Below are positions 34,440 to 42,150 of a DNA stretch of 64,000 bases, one piece after another. The stretch lies in assembly GCF_016741815.1 (NCBI RefSeq), contig NZ_JAERRJ010000009.1, forward strand, positions 248,001 through 312,000. The letters run 5' to 3'. This DNA is from Nocardia acididurans (GTDB lineage Bacteria; Actinomycetota; Actinomycetes; Mycobacteriales; Mycobacteriaceae). A program made the translations under genes and the position numbers. The notes beneath the pieces were generated by a model. It was not told the DNA's origin, made no database searches, and worked only from the letters and a program-made list of their open reading frames with translations. The first letter of the stretch is position 1. Each line of letters begins with the position of its first letter.

Positions 34440-35974
34440 TGCGAGCGGGTAATGTCAAGCGTGGAGTCGTCGGCCTGGTGGCCGGAGTGGTATTCGCCGG
34501 GCTGACAACGTTTTCCGGAGCCTCGGCGGAGACCGGCGGCTGCGGCCTGGTCGGCACCGTCGGCACGCCCGAGATCGGCGTGGACGATACGAACGCCGGA
34601 CTGGAGACGCTGCCCGCCGCGGAAATCGCGCTGCCCGAACAGATCTACTTCCGCACCTCCACCGAATCGTTCAACCGGCGCTGGTCCTTCGCCGCCCGGG
34701 ACGGCCGGATCTACGTGAAAGAAGCCGCCGCCCAGGGTGGTTGGCGCAGCCTCCCGCTGCCCGGCTGCATGGAGGGCCGGATCGCCGGCGTCTCCGCCGA
34801 CGACGACGAGGTCATGGCCATCGACCGCGACGGCTGGTTCTTCACCATGGACCACGCGCTCAGCGCGCCGAAGGACTGGAACTGGAGCACCCGCTACGGC
34901 ACCCCGCTGTGGACCGGAGCCGGAAACACCCTGCCCGCGGGCACTCTCGACTGGACCTGGTCGGTGCTCTCGCCCAACGAGGATCACGTCTGGCGGGATA
35001 CAGCGGGCAACGACCACCCCGTCGGCGGGGCCAAGGTGTCGCATGTCTTCGCCCTCGTCGACGGCGGCTGCCGCATCGCCTACGTGGATCCGTGGCTGCC
35101 GGTCGACCACAGCTATGAGCTCGCCACCCCGGCGAACGGCCGCTTCCGGGCGGTGAAGCTGTCCACCAGCGCCTCGACCACCCTGGTGGTCAACCGATTC
35201 GGCGATCTGTACACGCGGCTCTACGACTTCGACATCTCCGGCGCGGACAAGGTCTTCTTCCGGTACTCGTACGAGGATCAGCGCGGACTGCGCGAAGCGC
35301 CCGACATGCTGTCGGAGCGGGTGGATTCCGGCACCGCCGCCATCCAGCTCCCGGCCCCGGACTGGGTGCGCCAGCCCAAGGTGCCCGGTGAGATCACCGA
35401 CCGCATCTCGGTGCACAAGACCGGAATCGGTTCGGACGCACGGGAACTGCGGATCGAGGGCGAGAGCGGCGGGCGCACCGGCTACTGGGTGAAGCAGCTC
35501 ACCGACGCCGCGTGGCGGTTCGTGGCCACCGATCAGCCGTTGGCCGGGACCAGGCTGGAGAACACCGCCGCCGATCATTCGATCGACGAGTCCATCCAGC
35601 CCTCGCCGTACAGCTACGCGGGCCGGTCCGCGGCGGGCTGGACCGCGACGGTGGCCAACTTCGACATCTCCAACACCCCGACCACGCTGCGCGTGGATGT
35701 CGGGAACGGTGAACGGCTGGATCTGATCCTGCACATGGTCGACGGCCTGCGGCAGCTGCCGCAGCAGCGCGGCATCGGCACCCAGGCGCGGCGCTTCGAC
35801 GGCACCGTCGAAGTGCCCGGCGACATCCTGGGTTCGCTTGCCACGCAACCCGATTCGATCCGGCAGTTCGTCACCTCGACGCTCGGCGGCAGGCGGTTCA
35901 CCGATACCGCCGTCGACGTCACGGTGCGCGAATTCCGGATCGACGGGCTGAGCGTGACGCTGGGCCGGTCCTGA
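34439..35974 (+). CDS. exported protein of unknown function, beta-rich
   Basis: 511-aa secreted protein. Signal peptide ends at FSGASA; the mature part has repeated Trp/Gly/Asp-containing strands (KEAAAQGGWRSLPLPG, AIDRDGWFFTMDHAL, FALVDGGCRIAYVDPW, VVNRFGDLYTRLYDF) spaced like propeller blades, then a C-terminal region with GYWVKQLTDAAWRFV. Its start is in the stop codon of the membrane-protein gene. A beta-propeller that reads or binds a surface ligand is plausible but unproven; no catalytic motif is visible. Confidence 0.85.
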   Translation: MRAGNVKRGVVGLVAGVVFAGLTTFSGASAETGGCGLVGTVGTPEIGVDDTNAGLETLPAAEIALPEQIYFRTSTESFNRRWSFAARDGRIYVKEAAAQGGWRSLPLPGCMEGRIAGVSADDDEVMAIDRDGWFFTMDHALSAPKDWNWSTRYGTPLWTGAGNTLPAGTLDWTWSVLSPNEDHVWRDTAGNDHPVGGAKVSHVFALVDGGCRIAYVDPWLPVDHSYELATPANGRFRAVKLSTSASTTLVVNRFGDLYTRLYDFDISGADKVFFRYSYEDQRGLREAPDMLSERVDSGTAAIQLPAPDWVRQPKVPGEITDRISVHKTGIGSDARELRIEGESGGRTGYWVKQLTDAAWRFVATDQPLAGTRLENTAADHSIDESIQPSPYSYAGRSAAGWTATVANFDISNTPTTLRVDVGNGERLDLILHMVDGLRQLPQQRGIGTQARRFDGTVEVPGDILGSLATQPDSIRQFVTSTLGGRRFTDTAVDVTVREFRIDGLSVTLGRS

Positions 35975-35990
35975 AAGACGGTCCGGCCGA

Positions 35991-36635
35991 TCAGAATTCG
36001 GCGTTGTCCTCGGCCTGGATGACCTTGAACTCCGTATTGGCCGGGCCCATTTCGTTCAGGCGACCGAAATAGATGCCCTGCGCCTGCGGCTCGATGATGC
36101 CGTAGTGGATGGGGAAGGCGATGCGCGGATTCACCGCGCGCAGGTAATCCACCGCCTCGCTGATCCGCATCCACGGCGCGACGGCGGGCAGGGCGAGCAC
36201 GCCCACCGGTACCGGCGGCACCCACAGCGAGTCGCCCGGATGCACCAGCTGCGCCGGATCGTCGGGGGTGCCAAGCTGGAAGACGGTGTTGTCGACGACC
36301 GGGATCTCCGGGTGGATCACCGCGTGCCGGCCACCGCCGCCGGTGACCTGGACATCGCCGACCTTCAAGACATTTCCGGCATGCACGGCCTCCCACGGCT
36401 CCCCGCGCTGCATCGCCGTCTGCGGATCCGACAGCAGCCGCGCCCGCGGATTCGCCTCGATCAACGCCTCGATCCGATTCGGGCAGATGTGATCGGGATG
36501 CTGATGCGTCACCGCGATCGCGTCCAGCCCCGTGATGCCCTCGAACCCGTGCGAGAACGTGCCCGGATCGAAGAGGATCTTGCTCCCGTTCAGCTCAACC
36601 AGAATGCATGAGTGTCCGAAATGGGCTATGCGCAT
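35991..36635 (-). CDS. metallo-beta-lactamase-fold hydrolase (UlaG-like)
   Basis: 214-aa hydrolase of the UPF0173/UlaG-like branch. Metal motifs: THQHPDH (HxHxDH), the leading GHSCILVELNGSKILFDPG, and the late IHYGIIEP His. Start ATG at 36635 because the domain begins MRIAHFGHSC and a TACCGT -10 box lies 7 nt before it; the longer frame has no ribosome site. Substrate cannot be read; relatives act on lactones or phosphodiesters. Convergent with the exported protein gene, separated by 16 bp. Confidence 0.92.
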   Translation of the reverse strand: MRIAHFGHSCILVELNGSKILFDPGTFSHGFEGITGLDAIAVTHQHPDHICPNRIEALIEANPRARLLSDPQTAMQRGEPWEAVHAGNVLKVGDVQVTGGGGRHAVIHPEIPVVDNTVFQLGTPDDPAQLVHPGDSLWVPPVPVGVLALPAVAPWMRISEAVDYLRAVNPRIAFPIHYGIIEPQAQGIYFGRLNEMGPANTEFKVIQAEDNAEF

Positions 36636-36642
36636 GCTTGCA

Positions 36643-36648
36643 ACGGTA
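36643..36648 (-). promoter_or_regulatory. -10 hexamer of the MBL hydrolase gene (TACCGT), leaderless
   Basis: Complement of ACGGTA; ends 7 nt before the ATG at 36635. Confidence 0.5.
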
Positions 36649-36833
36649 GTCCCGAGGCTGCCATCGCGCTCCTGCCCCGCCGGACCGGGCCGCTGCCCCC
36701 GCCGGTGTGGCGCAGCGCACGTCGGGGCCACCCGGCGGCACCGCGCAGGTCAGCGCCGACTACCCTGATCAGCGAAACCCCCGCTCGGCTGCATGTGTCT
36801 CCGAGCGCCGCCCCACCAGCTGAGGAGCAACGC

Positions 36834-37067
36834 GTGGCACGTGTCGTGGTCGAGGTGATGCCGAAGGCCGAAATCCTGGATCCGCAGGGACAGGCCATCG
36901 TCGGCGCGCTGGGGCGCCTGGGTCACCCGGGAATCTCGGATGTGCGGCAGGGCAAGCGATTCGAACTCGATGTCGCCGACAATGTGAGCGACGACGAACT
37001 CGCGCAGATCGCCGAATCGCTGCTCGCCAACACCGTCATCGAGGACTGGAAGGTCGTCCGGCTGTGA
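36834..37067 (+). CDS. purS: phosphoribosylformylglycinamidine synthase subunit PurS
   Basis: 77-aa small subunit of the three-part FGAM synthase, bridging PurL and PurQ and helping ammonia transfer. MARVVVEVMPKAEILDPQGQ and the closing VIEDWKVVRL are the full family pattern. GTG at 36834 has GAGGAG 6 nt upstream. It overlaps purQ by 4 nt. PurS and PurQ are adjacent, while PurL is 6.6 kb away with seven unrelated features between. Confidence 0.96.
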   Translation: MARVVVEVMPKAEILDPQGQAIVGALGRLGHPGISDVRQGKRFELDVADNVSDDELAQIAESLLANTVIEDWKVVRL

Positions 37068-37741
37068 CCGCACGCATCGGAGTCATCACCTTCCCTGGCA
37101 CGCTCGACGACGTCGACGCCGCCCGCGCGGCCAAGCTGGCCGGGGCCGAGGCCGTGTCGCTGTGGCACGCCGACGCCGACCTCAAGGGTGTCGACGCGGT
37201 CATCGTGCCGGGCGGCTTCTCCTACGGCGACTACCTGCGCTGCGGGGCCATCGCACGGTTCGCGCCCGTCATGGGCGAGGTCGTGAAGGCCGCCGAGCAG
37301 GGGATGCCGGTGCTCGGCATCTGCAACGGCTTCCAGATCCTGTGCGAGGCCGGGCTGCTGCCGGGCGCGCTCACCCGCAACGAGGGGCTGCACTTCATCT
37401 GCCGCGACCAGTGGCTGACCGTGGAGGGCACCGATACCGCGTGGACCTCGCGGTACGAGCCGGGTGCGCAGATCCTCATCCCGCTGAAGTCGGGTGAGGG
37501 GCGCTACCAGGCTTCGGAGTCCGTGCTCGACGAGCTGGAAGGTGAAGGCCGCGTGGTCTTCCGCTACTCCGGCGACAACCCGAACGGGTCGCAGCGTGGG
37601 ATCGCGGGCATCTCCTCGGCCAATGGCCGGGTGGTGGGGCTCATGCCGCATCCCGAGCACTCCACCGAGGCGCTCACCGGGCCGAGTGACGACGGGCTGG
37701 GCATGTTCCTGTCGGTGCTCGACGCGCTGGTTTCTGCCTGA
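37064..37741 (+). CDS. purQ: phosphoribosylformylglycinamidine synthase glutaminase subunit PurQ
   Basis: 225-aa class-I glutamine amidotransferase that releases ammonia for PurL. Nucleophile Cys in LGICNGFQIL, His and Glu of the triad in GLMPHPEHSTE, and the oxyanion region VPGGFSYGDYLRCG. GTG start inside the purS stop. Complete length. Followed by a GGGGGC/GCCCCC hairpin. Confidence 0.97.
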   Translation: MTARIGVITFPGTLDDVDAARAAKLAGAEAVSLWHADADLKGVDAVIVPGGFSYGDYLRCGAIARFAPVMGEVVKAAEQGMPVLGICNGFQILCEAGLLPGALTRNEGLHFICRDQWLTVEGTDTAWTSRYEPGAQILIPLKSGEGRYQASESVLDELEGEGRVVFRYSGDNPNGSQRGIAGISSANGRVVGLMPHPEHSTEALTGPSDDGLGMFLSVLDALVSA

Positions 37742-37758
37742 ACGAGGCAGAGGGTGAA

Positions 37759-37836
37759 GGGGGCTTCGCCCCCCAAACCCCCATTGGGGCAAGCCCCAAA
37801 CCCCTGGCTGGGGCTGAGCCTCAAACCCTTGACAGG
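37759..37836. repeat. GC-rich hairpin and CCCCAAACCCC repeats after purQ
   Basis: GGGGGC-TTC-GCCCCC hairpin (37759-37773) identical in stem and loop to 11612-11626, then a series of CCCAAACCCC/GGGGC units (CCCCCATTGGGGC, AGCCCCAAACCCC, TGGCTGGGGC) capable of local pairing. Probably both terminator and a dispersed intergenic repeat. Confidence 0.7.
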
Positions 37837-37840
37837 ATCT

Positions 37841-38929
37841 TCAGCTGATCCGGTCCAGGATCTCGAACTCGACCCCCTCGGCGCGGGCGATGTAACCGGG
37901 TAACACCACCTGGTTGCCATCGAATCCGATTGTGCCCGAGGGGGTTTCGAGTATCGCGCCATTGTCTACGGCGGCGTGGACCTGGCGGACGTCCAGGGAG
38001 TTGGCGGCCTGGGCCATGGCGCAGAGGGTTCTGACCGCCTCGTATTCGGTATTGCTGAAGTTGGTGAGGGCGGGGGCGAACTCGCCGTGCAGTCGCCGGT
38101 AGCGCTCCAGGCGGTCCTTGCCTTCGGCTCCGTTGACGAAGAAGCTCGACGGCACGTAGAGATTCCGGTTCGCCTTGCGGCCCGCGGCCAGCAGGACGTT
38201 CTCGTCCACGGCCGGGCTCACCCGCAGTTGCCGTTCGTCGCGGCCGATCTTGGCGAACTGCTTGTTGAAGCGGGCCACATCCGCGCCGACCAGCAGCACG
38301 ATCACCCCGTCCACCAGATCCAGCCGGGGATCGGACAGGAAGCCCTCGAAATCCTGGGTGCCCATGGGCACGAACTGCTCCAGGGGCAGGAACCGTTCCA
38401 GATCCGCGGCCCCGCGATGCCCGAGCTCGTCGCGCACGGCGTCGGCGGTCCGGCGCGGCCACACGTAGTCGTTGCCGATGATGGCCCAGCGGCGCGCGCC
38501 CAGCTCCCGTTTCAGCCAGCGCAGCGCGGGCAGAATCTGCCGCCCCGGATTCGAGCCGATCAGGAAAAGACCAGGTGGAGACTGTTCCACGCCCTCGTGA
38601 TCGGTGGCGAACAGGTACGGCACCCGCCCCGCGATGGCCGCCGTCACCGCACTGCGCACCGCCGAGGTGTGCCAGCCGGTGATCGCGTGCACCATCCCGG
38701 TCGCCAGCAGCGCCGACACTTCCCGTGCCACTTCCGCCGGATCCCGGCCGCCGTCGATGTGCGTCACCCGTAATTCCCGGCCGAGAATTCCTGTGCCGCC
38801 GTTGATTTCTCGAACGGCCAGAGAAATGGCCGCCTCGCACGAGGGCGCGAAGATACCGCCCGGCCCCTGCTGCGGCACTATGTTGAGGATCTCGATACAG
38901 TTCTCGGGATTCCCGCCGAACGGGGTCAT
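37841..38929 (-). CDS. AmiC/NhhC-like cytoplasmic periplasmic-binding-fold sensor
   Basis: 362-aa protein of the type-I periplasmic-binding (branched-chain amino acid/amide) fold but with no signal peptide, as in AmiC, the amide sensor of Pseudomonas. Motifs: FAPSCEAAISLAVREINGG, GILGRELRVTHIDGGRDPAEVAREVSALL, WAIIGNDYVWPRRTADAVRDE and the PMGTQDFEGFLSDP region. ATG at 38929 follows GAGGGGAAGGG 6 nt upstream; a longer ORF start has none. It is divergent from a MarR regulator, 46 bp apart, and a paralogue faces the regulator from the other side. Confidence 0.85.
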   Translation of the reverse strand: MTPFGGNPENCIEILNIVPQQGPGGIFAPSCEAAISLAVREINGGTGILGRELRVTHIDGGRDPAEVAREVSALLATGMVHAITGWHTSAVRSAVTAAIAGRVPYLFATDHEGVEQSPPGLFLIGSNPGRQILPALRWLKRELGARRWAIIGNDYVWPRRTADAVRDELGHRGAADLERFLPLEQFVPMGTQDFEGFLSDPRLDLVDGVIVLLVGADVARFNKQFAKIGRDERQLRVSPAVDENVLLAAGRKANRNLYVPSSFFVNGAEGKDRLERYRRLHGEFAPALTNFSNTEYEAVRTLCAMAQAANSLDVRQVHAAVDNGAILETPSGTIGFDGNQVVLPGYIARAEGVEFEILDRIS

Positions 38930-38970
38930 CGGATACCCTTCCCCTCGTTCGATGGAATTTGGACGGGCGG

Positions 38971-39005
38971 GAATTATGGCGACAATTCTAGGTGGAATTT
39001 CCACC
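38971..39005. promoter_or_regulatory. paired palindromes at the MarR start
   Basis: GAATT-8-AATTC (38971-38988) spans the ATG at 38976 and is followed by GGTGGAA-T-TTCCACC (38991-39005, 7-bp arms). Two nearby dyads at a regulator start, also within the divergent AmiC-like gene's promoter region, fit operators of the MarR protein. Confidence 0.5.
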
Positions 39006-39407
39006 CTGCATGGTGCACTGAGGGCCGCGGAGCGCAGTTGGCTTCGTCACCTCGACGCCGCTTTGTGTGCCAGACGCCTGACACCCGACCAGTGGTGCAT
39101 GCTCACCAACCTCTCCAGTGACATCGGCATCACCATGAGCGAATTGGCGCACCGCGCGCAACTGCCGCCCTCCTCCGCCACCCGGCACGCCGACCACCTG
39201 GCCGAACGTGGACTCATCTTCCGCGTCGCCGCCGCCGACGACCGCCGCCGCATCCTCATCGGATTGAGCCGCCGCGGCGTCGAACTCGTCGAAGAGGTAC
39301 GCGCCGAAGAGATGCGCGCCGAAGCCGAACTGCGCCGCACCCTCGGCGGCGGCGACTACGCCGAACTGCTGCGACTTCTCGAACAGGTCACCCGGTCAGC
39401 ACCGTGA
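38976..39407 (+). CDS. MarR-family transcriptional regulator (NhhD-like)
   Basis: 143-aa winged-helix regulator. Recognition helix region MSELAHRAQLPPSSATRHADHLAERGLIFR followed by the wing DDRRRILIGLSRRGVEL, exactly the MarR layout. The pairing of a MarR gene with an AmiC-like gene resembles nhhD/nhhC that control the nitrile hydratase genes of Rhodococcus rhodochrous J1 (recalled), suggesting control by amides or nitriles. Its last 20 bases overlap the convergent second AmiC-like gene. No target enzymes (amidase, nitrile hydratase) lie within the window. Confidence 0.9.
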   Translation: MATILGGISTLHGALRAAERSWLRHLDAALCARRLTPDQWCMLTNLSSDIGITMSELAHRAQLPPSSATRHADHLAERGLIFRVAAADDRRRILIGLSRRGVELVEEVRAEEMRAEAELRRTLGGGDYAELLRLLEQVTRSAP

Positions 39408-40449
39408 GGTCGACCCCGTCGGCGCGCGCGATGCGCACCGGCCGCAGGATCTGATCGTCCCAGAACCGGAATTCGCCGGGCACGCCCTCGAATACCGAGC
39501 GCGCGTGCAGCGCACTGTGAATCCGCGGCACCGCGGGCGAGCCCACCGCCTCCACCAGCGCCGCCAGCGCGTGCACCGACAGATACGACCCGTACGCGAA
39601 ACGGCCCACCGCGGGCGGAATCTCGCGATACCACTGCCCGTAGCGGTCGCGCAGCGCCCGGCTGTCCGCCCGATCCGGCAGCGAACTCGACGCCACGAAC
39701 ACATTCCGGTTGGCATCCGGGCCGCTGGCCAGCAGCACATCCTCGTCGAAGGCCGGACCCACCCGCACCTGACGTTCGGCCCGGCCGGTCGCCGCGAACG
39801 CGCGATTGAATCGAATGGCGTCGGCACTGGTCATGACGATCAGCAGGCCGTCGGCCAGATCCAGCAACCGATCGGTGAGCACCGGCTCGAAATCCCGGCT
39901 GCCCATCGGGATCGAGTATTCGGCGAACACCACATGCGGCGGAGCCAGCAGCCGCCGCAGGATCGCCGCGAACCGCCAGGCCCACTCGTAGTCGCTGACC
40001 ACCAGAACCCAACGGTGCAGGCCGTATTCGCGATACAGCCAGCGCACCACGTGATAGGTGAGCGCGCCCGGATGCTCGGCGATCATGAAGGTGCCCGGCT
40101 GATACGGGGCCAGCCCGTCGTGTCCGTAGCCGAACAGGCACGGGGTGCGGCCCGCGACCGCGCGCATCACGGCCAGCCGATCGGGGCTGGGCGGATTGCC
40201 GGTGACCGCGCGCACCAGGCCGGTCGACACCAGCGCCGACACCTCCCGGCCCAGCAGTATCGGGTCGCCGCCGCCGTCCAGCACGGTCAGACAGGCTTCG
40301 CGGCCGAGAATTCCGTCGGAGGAATTGATTTCGCCGACCGCCAGGCGCGCCAGCGCTTCACAGGACGGCCCGTACATCGCGGCATGGCCCCGCGTGGGCG
40401 CGATGTGCAGGATATCGAACGAGTCACCCAGCTCCCCGGACTGCCGCAC
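39388..40449 (-). CDS. AmiC/NhhC-like sensor, second copy
   Basis: 353-aa paralogue of 37841-38929 without signal peptide: MYGPSCEALARLAVGEINSSDGILG, VLDGGGDP and SIPMGSRDFEPVLTDRL occupy the same places, but identity is modest, so the duplication is old. GTG at 40449 chosen: GGGAGGGG is upstream at good distance, and further in-frame starts lie before that site. It is convergent with the MarR gene and overlaps its 3' end by 20 nt, which would couple their expression through antisense transcription. Ligand pockets differ between the two copies, so they may sense different compounds. Confidence 0.82.
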   Translation of the reverse strand: MRQSGELGDSFDILHIAPTRGHAAMYGPSCEALARLAVGEINSSDGILGREACLTVLDGGGDPILLGREVSALVSTGLVRAVTGNPPSPDRLAVMRAVAGRTPCLFGYGHDGLAPYQPGTFMIAEHPGALTYHVVRWLYREYGLHRWVLVVSDYEWAWRFAAILRRLLAPPHVVFAEYSIPMGSRDFEPVLTDRLLDLADGLLIVMTSADAIRFNRAFAATGRAERQVRVGPAFDEDVLLASGPDANRNVFVASSSLPDRADSRALRDRYGQWYREIPPAVGRFAYGSYLSVHALAALVEAVGSPAVPRIHSALHARSVFEGVPGEFRFWDDQILRPVRIARADGVDLTVLTG

Positions 40450-40655
40450 GGTATTCACCCCTCCCGCCGGGCACGAACCCGGGTACAGGAACGTGAACTG
40501 ATTGTATGCCCGCGACACCTTCGGAGTTCGGGGATCGAAATCCCATTTCCGGTGACTTCCCTCGAAATCCTTTAATTACCAGCGGAACCCGTTTACCGCG
40601 CCACGCCCGCGCGGCCCAGGTGCCACCGCGCGACGGAAACTGAACCGGACATGCT

Positions 40656-40661
40656 TAGGAT
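40656..40661 (+). promoter_or_regulatory. -10 hexamer of the M18 gene (TAGGAT), leaderless
   Basis: TAGGAT ends 6 nt before the ATG at 40668. Confidence 0.55.
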
Positions 40662-40667
40662 CTGGTC

Positions 40668-41987
40668 ATGCCAGTTGCCGAGACCACCGCTACTGCCGCC
40701 GGACTGTGTGAATTCATCGATGCCTCCCCGTCGCCGTTCCATGTGTGCCGCACGGTGGCGGCCGAACTCGACGACCACGGATTCACCCGGCTCTCCGAAT
40801 CCGCGCCCTGGCCCTCCAACAGCGCCGGACGCTATTACGTGGTGCGCAGCGGATCCCTGGTCGCCTGGGCCGACGGCGGCCCCGGCGCGCCCACCGGATT
40901 CCGCACCGGACAGGCCACCCCGTTCCGGGTGGTCGGCGCGCACACGGACAGCCCCAACCTGCGCGTGAAACAGCATCCGGACCTGGCCGTGGCGGGCTGG
41001 CAGATGGTCGGGCTCGAACCCTACGGCGGGGCCTGGCTCAACTCCTGGCTCGACCGCGACCTCGGCATCTCCGGGCGGCTGTCGGTGCGCGACGGAAATG
41101 TGGTGCGGGAGCGGCTGATTCGCATCGACGAACCGATCCTGCGGGTGCCGCAGCTGGCCATCCACCTGTCCGAGGACCGGGGCGGGGTGAAACTGGATCC
41201 GCAGCGGCACGTCAACGCCGTGTGGGGGATCGGCGGGGAACCGCGCTCGTTCATGGCCTTCATCGCCGAACGCTCCGGCATCGAACCGGCCGCCGTGCTC
41301 GGCTGGGAACTCATGACCCACGACCTGGTGCCGTCCAAGCTCATCGGCCGCGACCTGGATCTGGTGTCCGCGCCGCGCCTCGACAATCAAGGGACCTGCT
41401 ACGCGGGCCTGCGCGCCTTCCTCGCCGCCGTCGCCGAACCCGGTGCGGCGGTGCCGGTGCTCGCCATGTTCGACCACGAGGAGGTCGGCAGCCAATCCGA
41501 CCGGGGAGCCCAATCCGGTTTACTGCCCACGGTTCTGGAGCGCATCGTCCTCACCCGCGGCGGCGGCCGCGCCGAATACCTCGCCGCCCTGGCCGGATCC
41601 GTCTGTGCCTCAGGCGATATGGCGCATGCCACCCACCCCAACTACCCCGACCGGCACGAGCCCGCGCACCGTATCGAGGTCAATGGCGGACCGGTGCTGA
41701 AGGTCAACCAGAACCTGCGCTACGCCACCGACGCGGCCGGGGCCGGAGCCTTCGCGCTCGCCTGCTCCCAGGCCGACGTCCCGCTGCAGCGCTACGTCCA
41801 CCGCGCCGACCTCCCCTGCGGCTCCACCATCGGTCCCATGACAGCGGCCCGCACCGGCATGCCCACCGTCGACGTGGGCGCAGCCCAGCTGGCCATGCAC
41901 TCGGCCCGGGAAATGATGGGCGCGGCCGATATTCCCGCCTACGCCGCGGCACTCGCCGCCTTCCTCACCCCGGAGCCGCCGCGCTAG
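40668..41987 (+). CDS. M18-family aspartyl/leucyl aminopeptidase (Rv0800/pepC-like)
   Basis: 439-aa zinc aminopeptidase. Metal-binding pattern: VVGAHTDSPNLRVK (first His), LDNQGTC (bridging Asp), MFDHEEVGS (Glu-Glu catalytic pair and Asp), and CGSTIGPMTAARTGMPTVDVGAAQLAMHSARE with the last ligands. Length matches the family. Leaderless start. A gene of this family lies at the same relative point between purQ and purL in M. tuberculosis (remembered). Cytosolic peptide turnover is expected. Confidence 0.93.
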   Translation: MPVAETTATAAGLCEFIDASPSPFHVCRTVAAELDDHGFTRLSESAPWPSNSAGRYYVVRSGSLVAWADGGPGAPTGFRTGQATPFRVVGAHTDSPNLRVKQHPDLAVAGWQMVGLEPYGGAWLNSWLDRDLGISGRLSVRDGNVVRERLIRIDEPILRVPQLAIHLSEDRGGVKLDPQRHVNAVWGIGGEPRSFMAFIAERSGIEPAAVLGWELMTHDLVPSKLIGRDLDLVSAPRLDNQGTCYAGLRAFLAAVAEPGAAVPVLAMFDHEEVGSQSDRGAQSGLLPTVLERIVLTRGGGRAEYLAALAGSVCASGDMAHATHPNYPDRHEPAHRIEVNGGPVLKVNQNLRYATDAAGAGAFALACSQADVPLQRYVHRADLPCGSTIGPMTAARTGMPTVDVGAAQLAMHSAREMMGAADIPAYAAALAAFLTPEPPR

Positions 41988-42012
41988 ACCGCGCATCGCG
42001 GCAACGCGCCCC

Positions 42013-42090
42013 TCGTCATTCCAGCGTGCTTTTGGCTGGAATCCACATCCGCCGCAGTGGATCCCGGCCAAAAGCATGCCGAGATGACGA
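42013..42090. repeat. REP-like long inverted repeat, copy 2
   Basis: 34-nt arms (42013-42046, 42057-42090) around a 10-nt centre. Corresponds to 13047-13120: both contain CGTCATTCC at the outer left, a TGGAATCC turn and GGATGACG- or GAATGACG-like right ends. It lies between the M18 and GT87 genes. Confidence 0.8.
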
Positions 42091-42150
42091 GGGCGGCCAC
42101 CGTGGTATGACGAGGGCGACCACAGCGGTATGGCCAGGCCGGGTGGCAGG

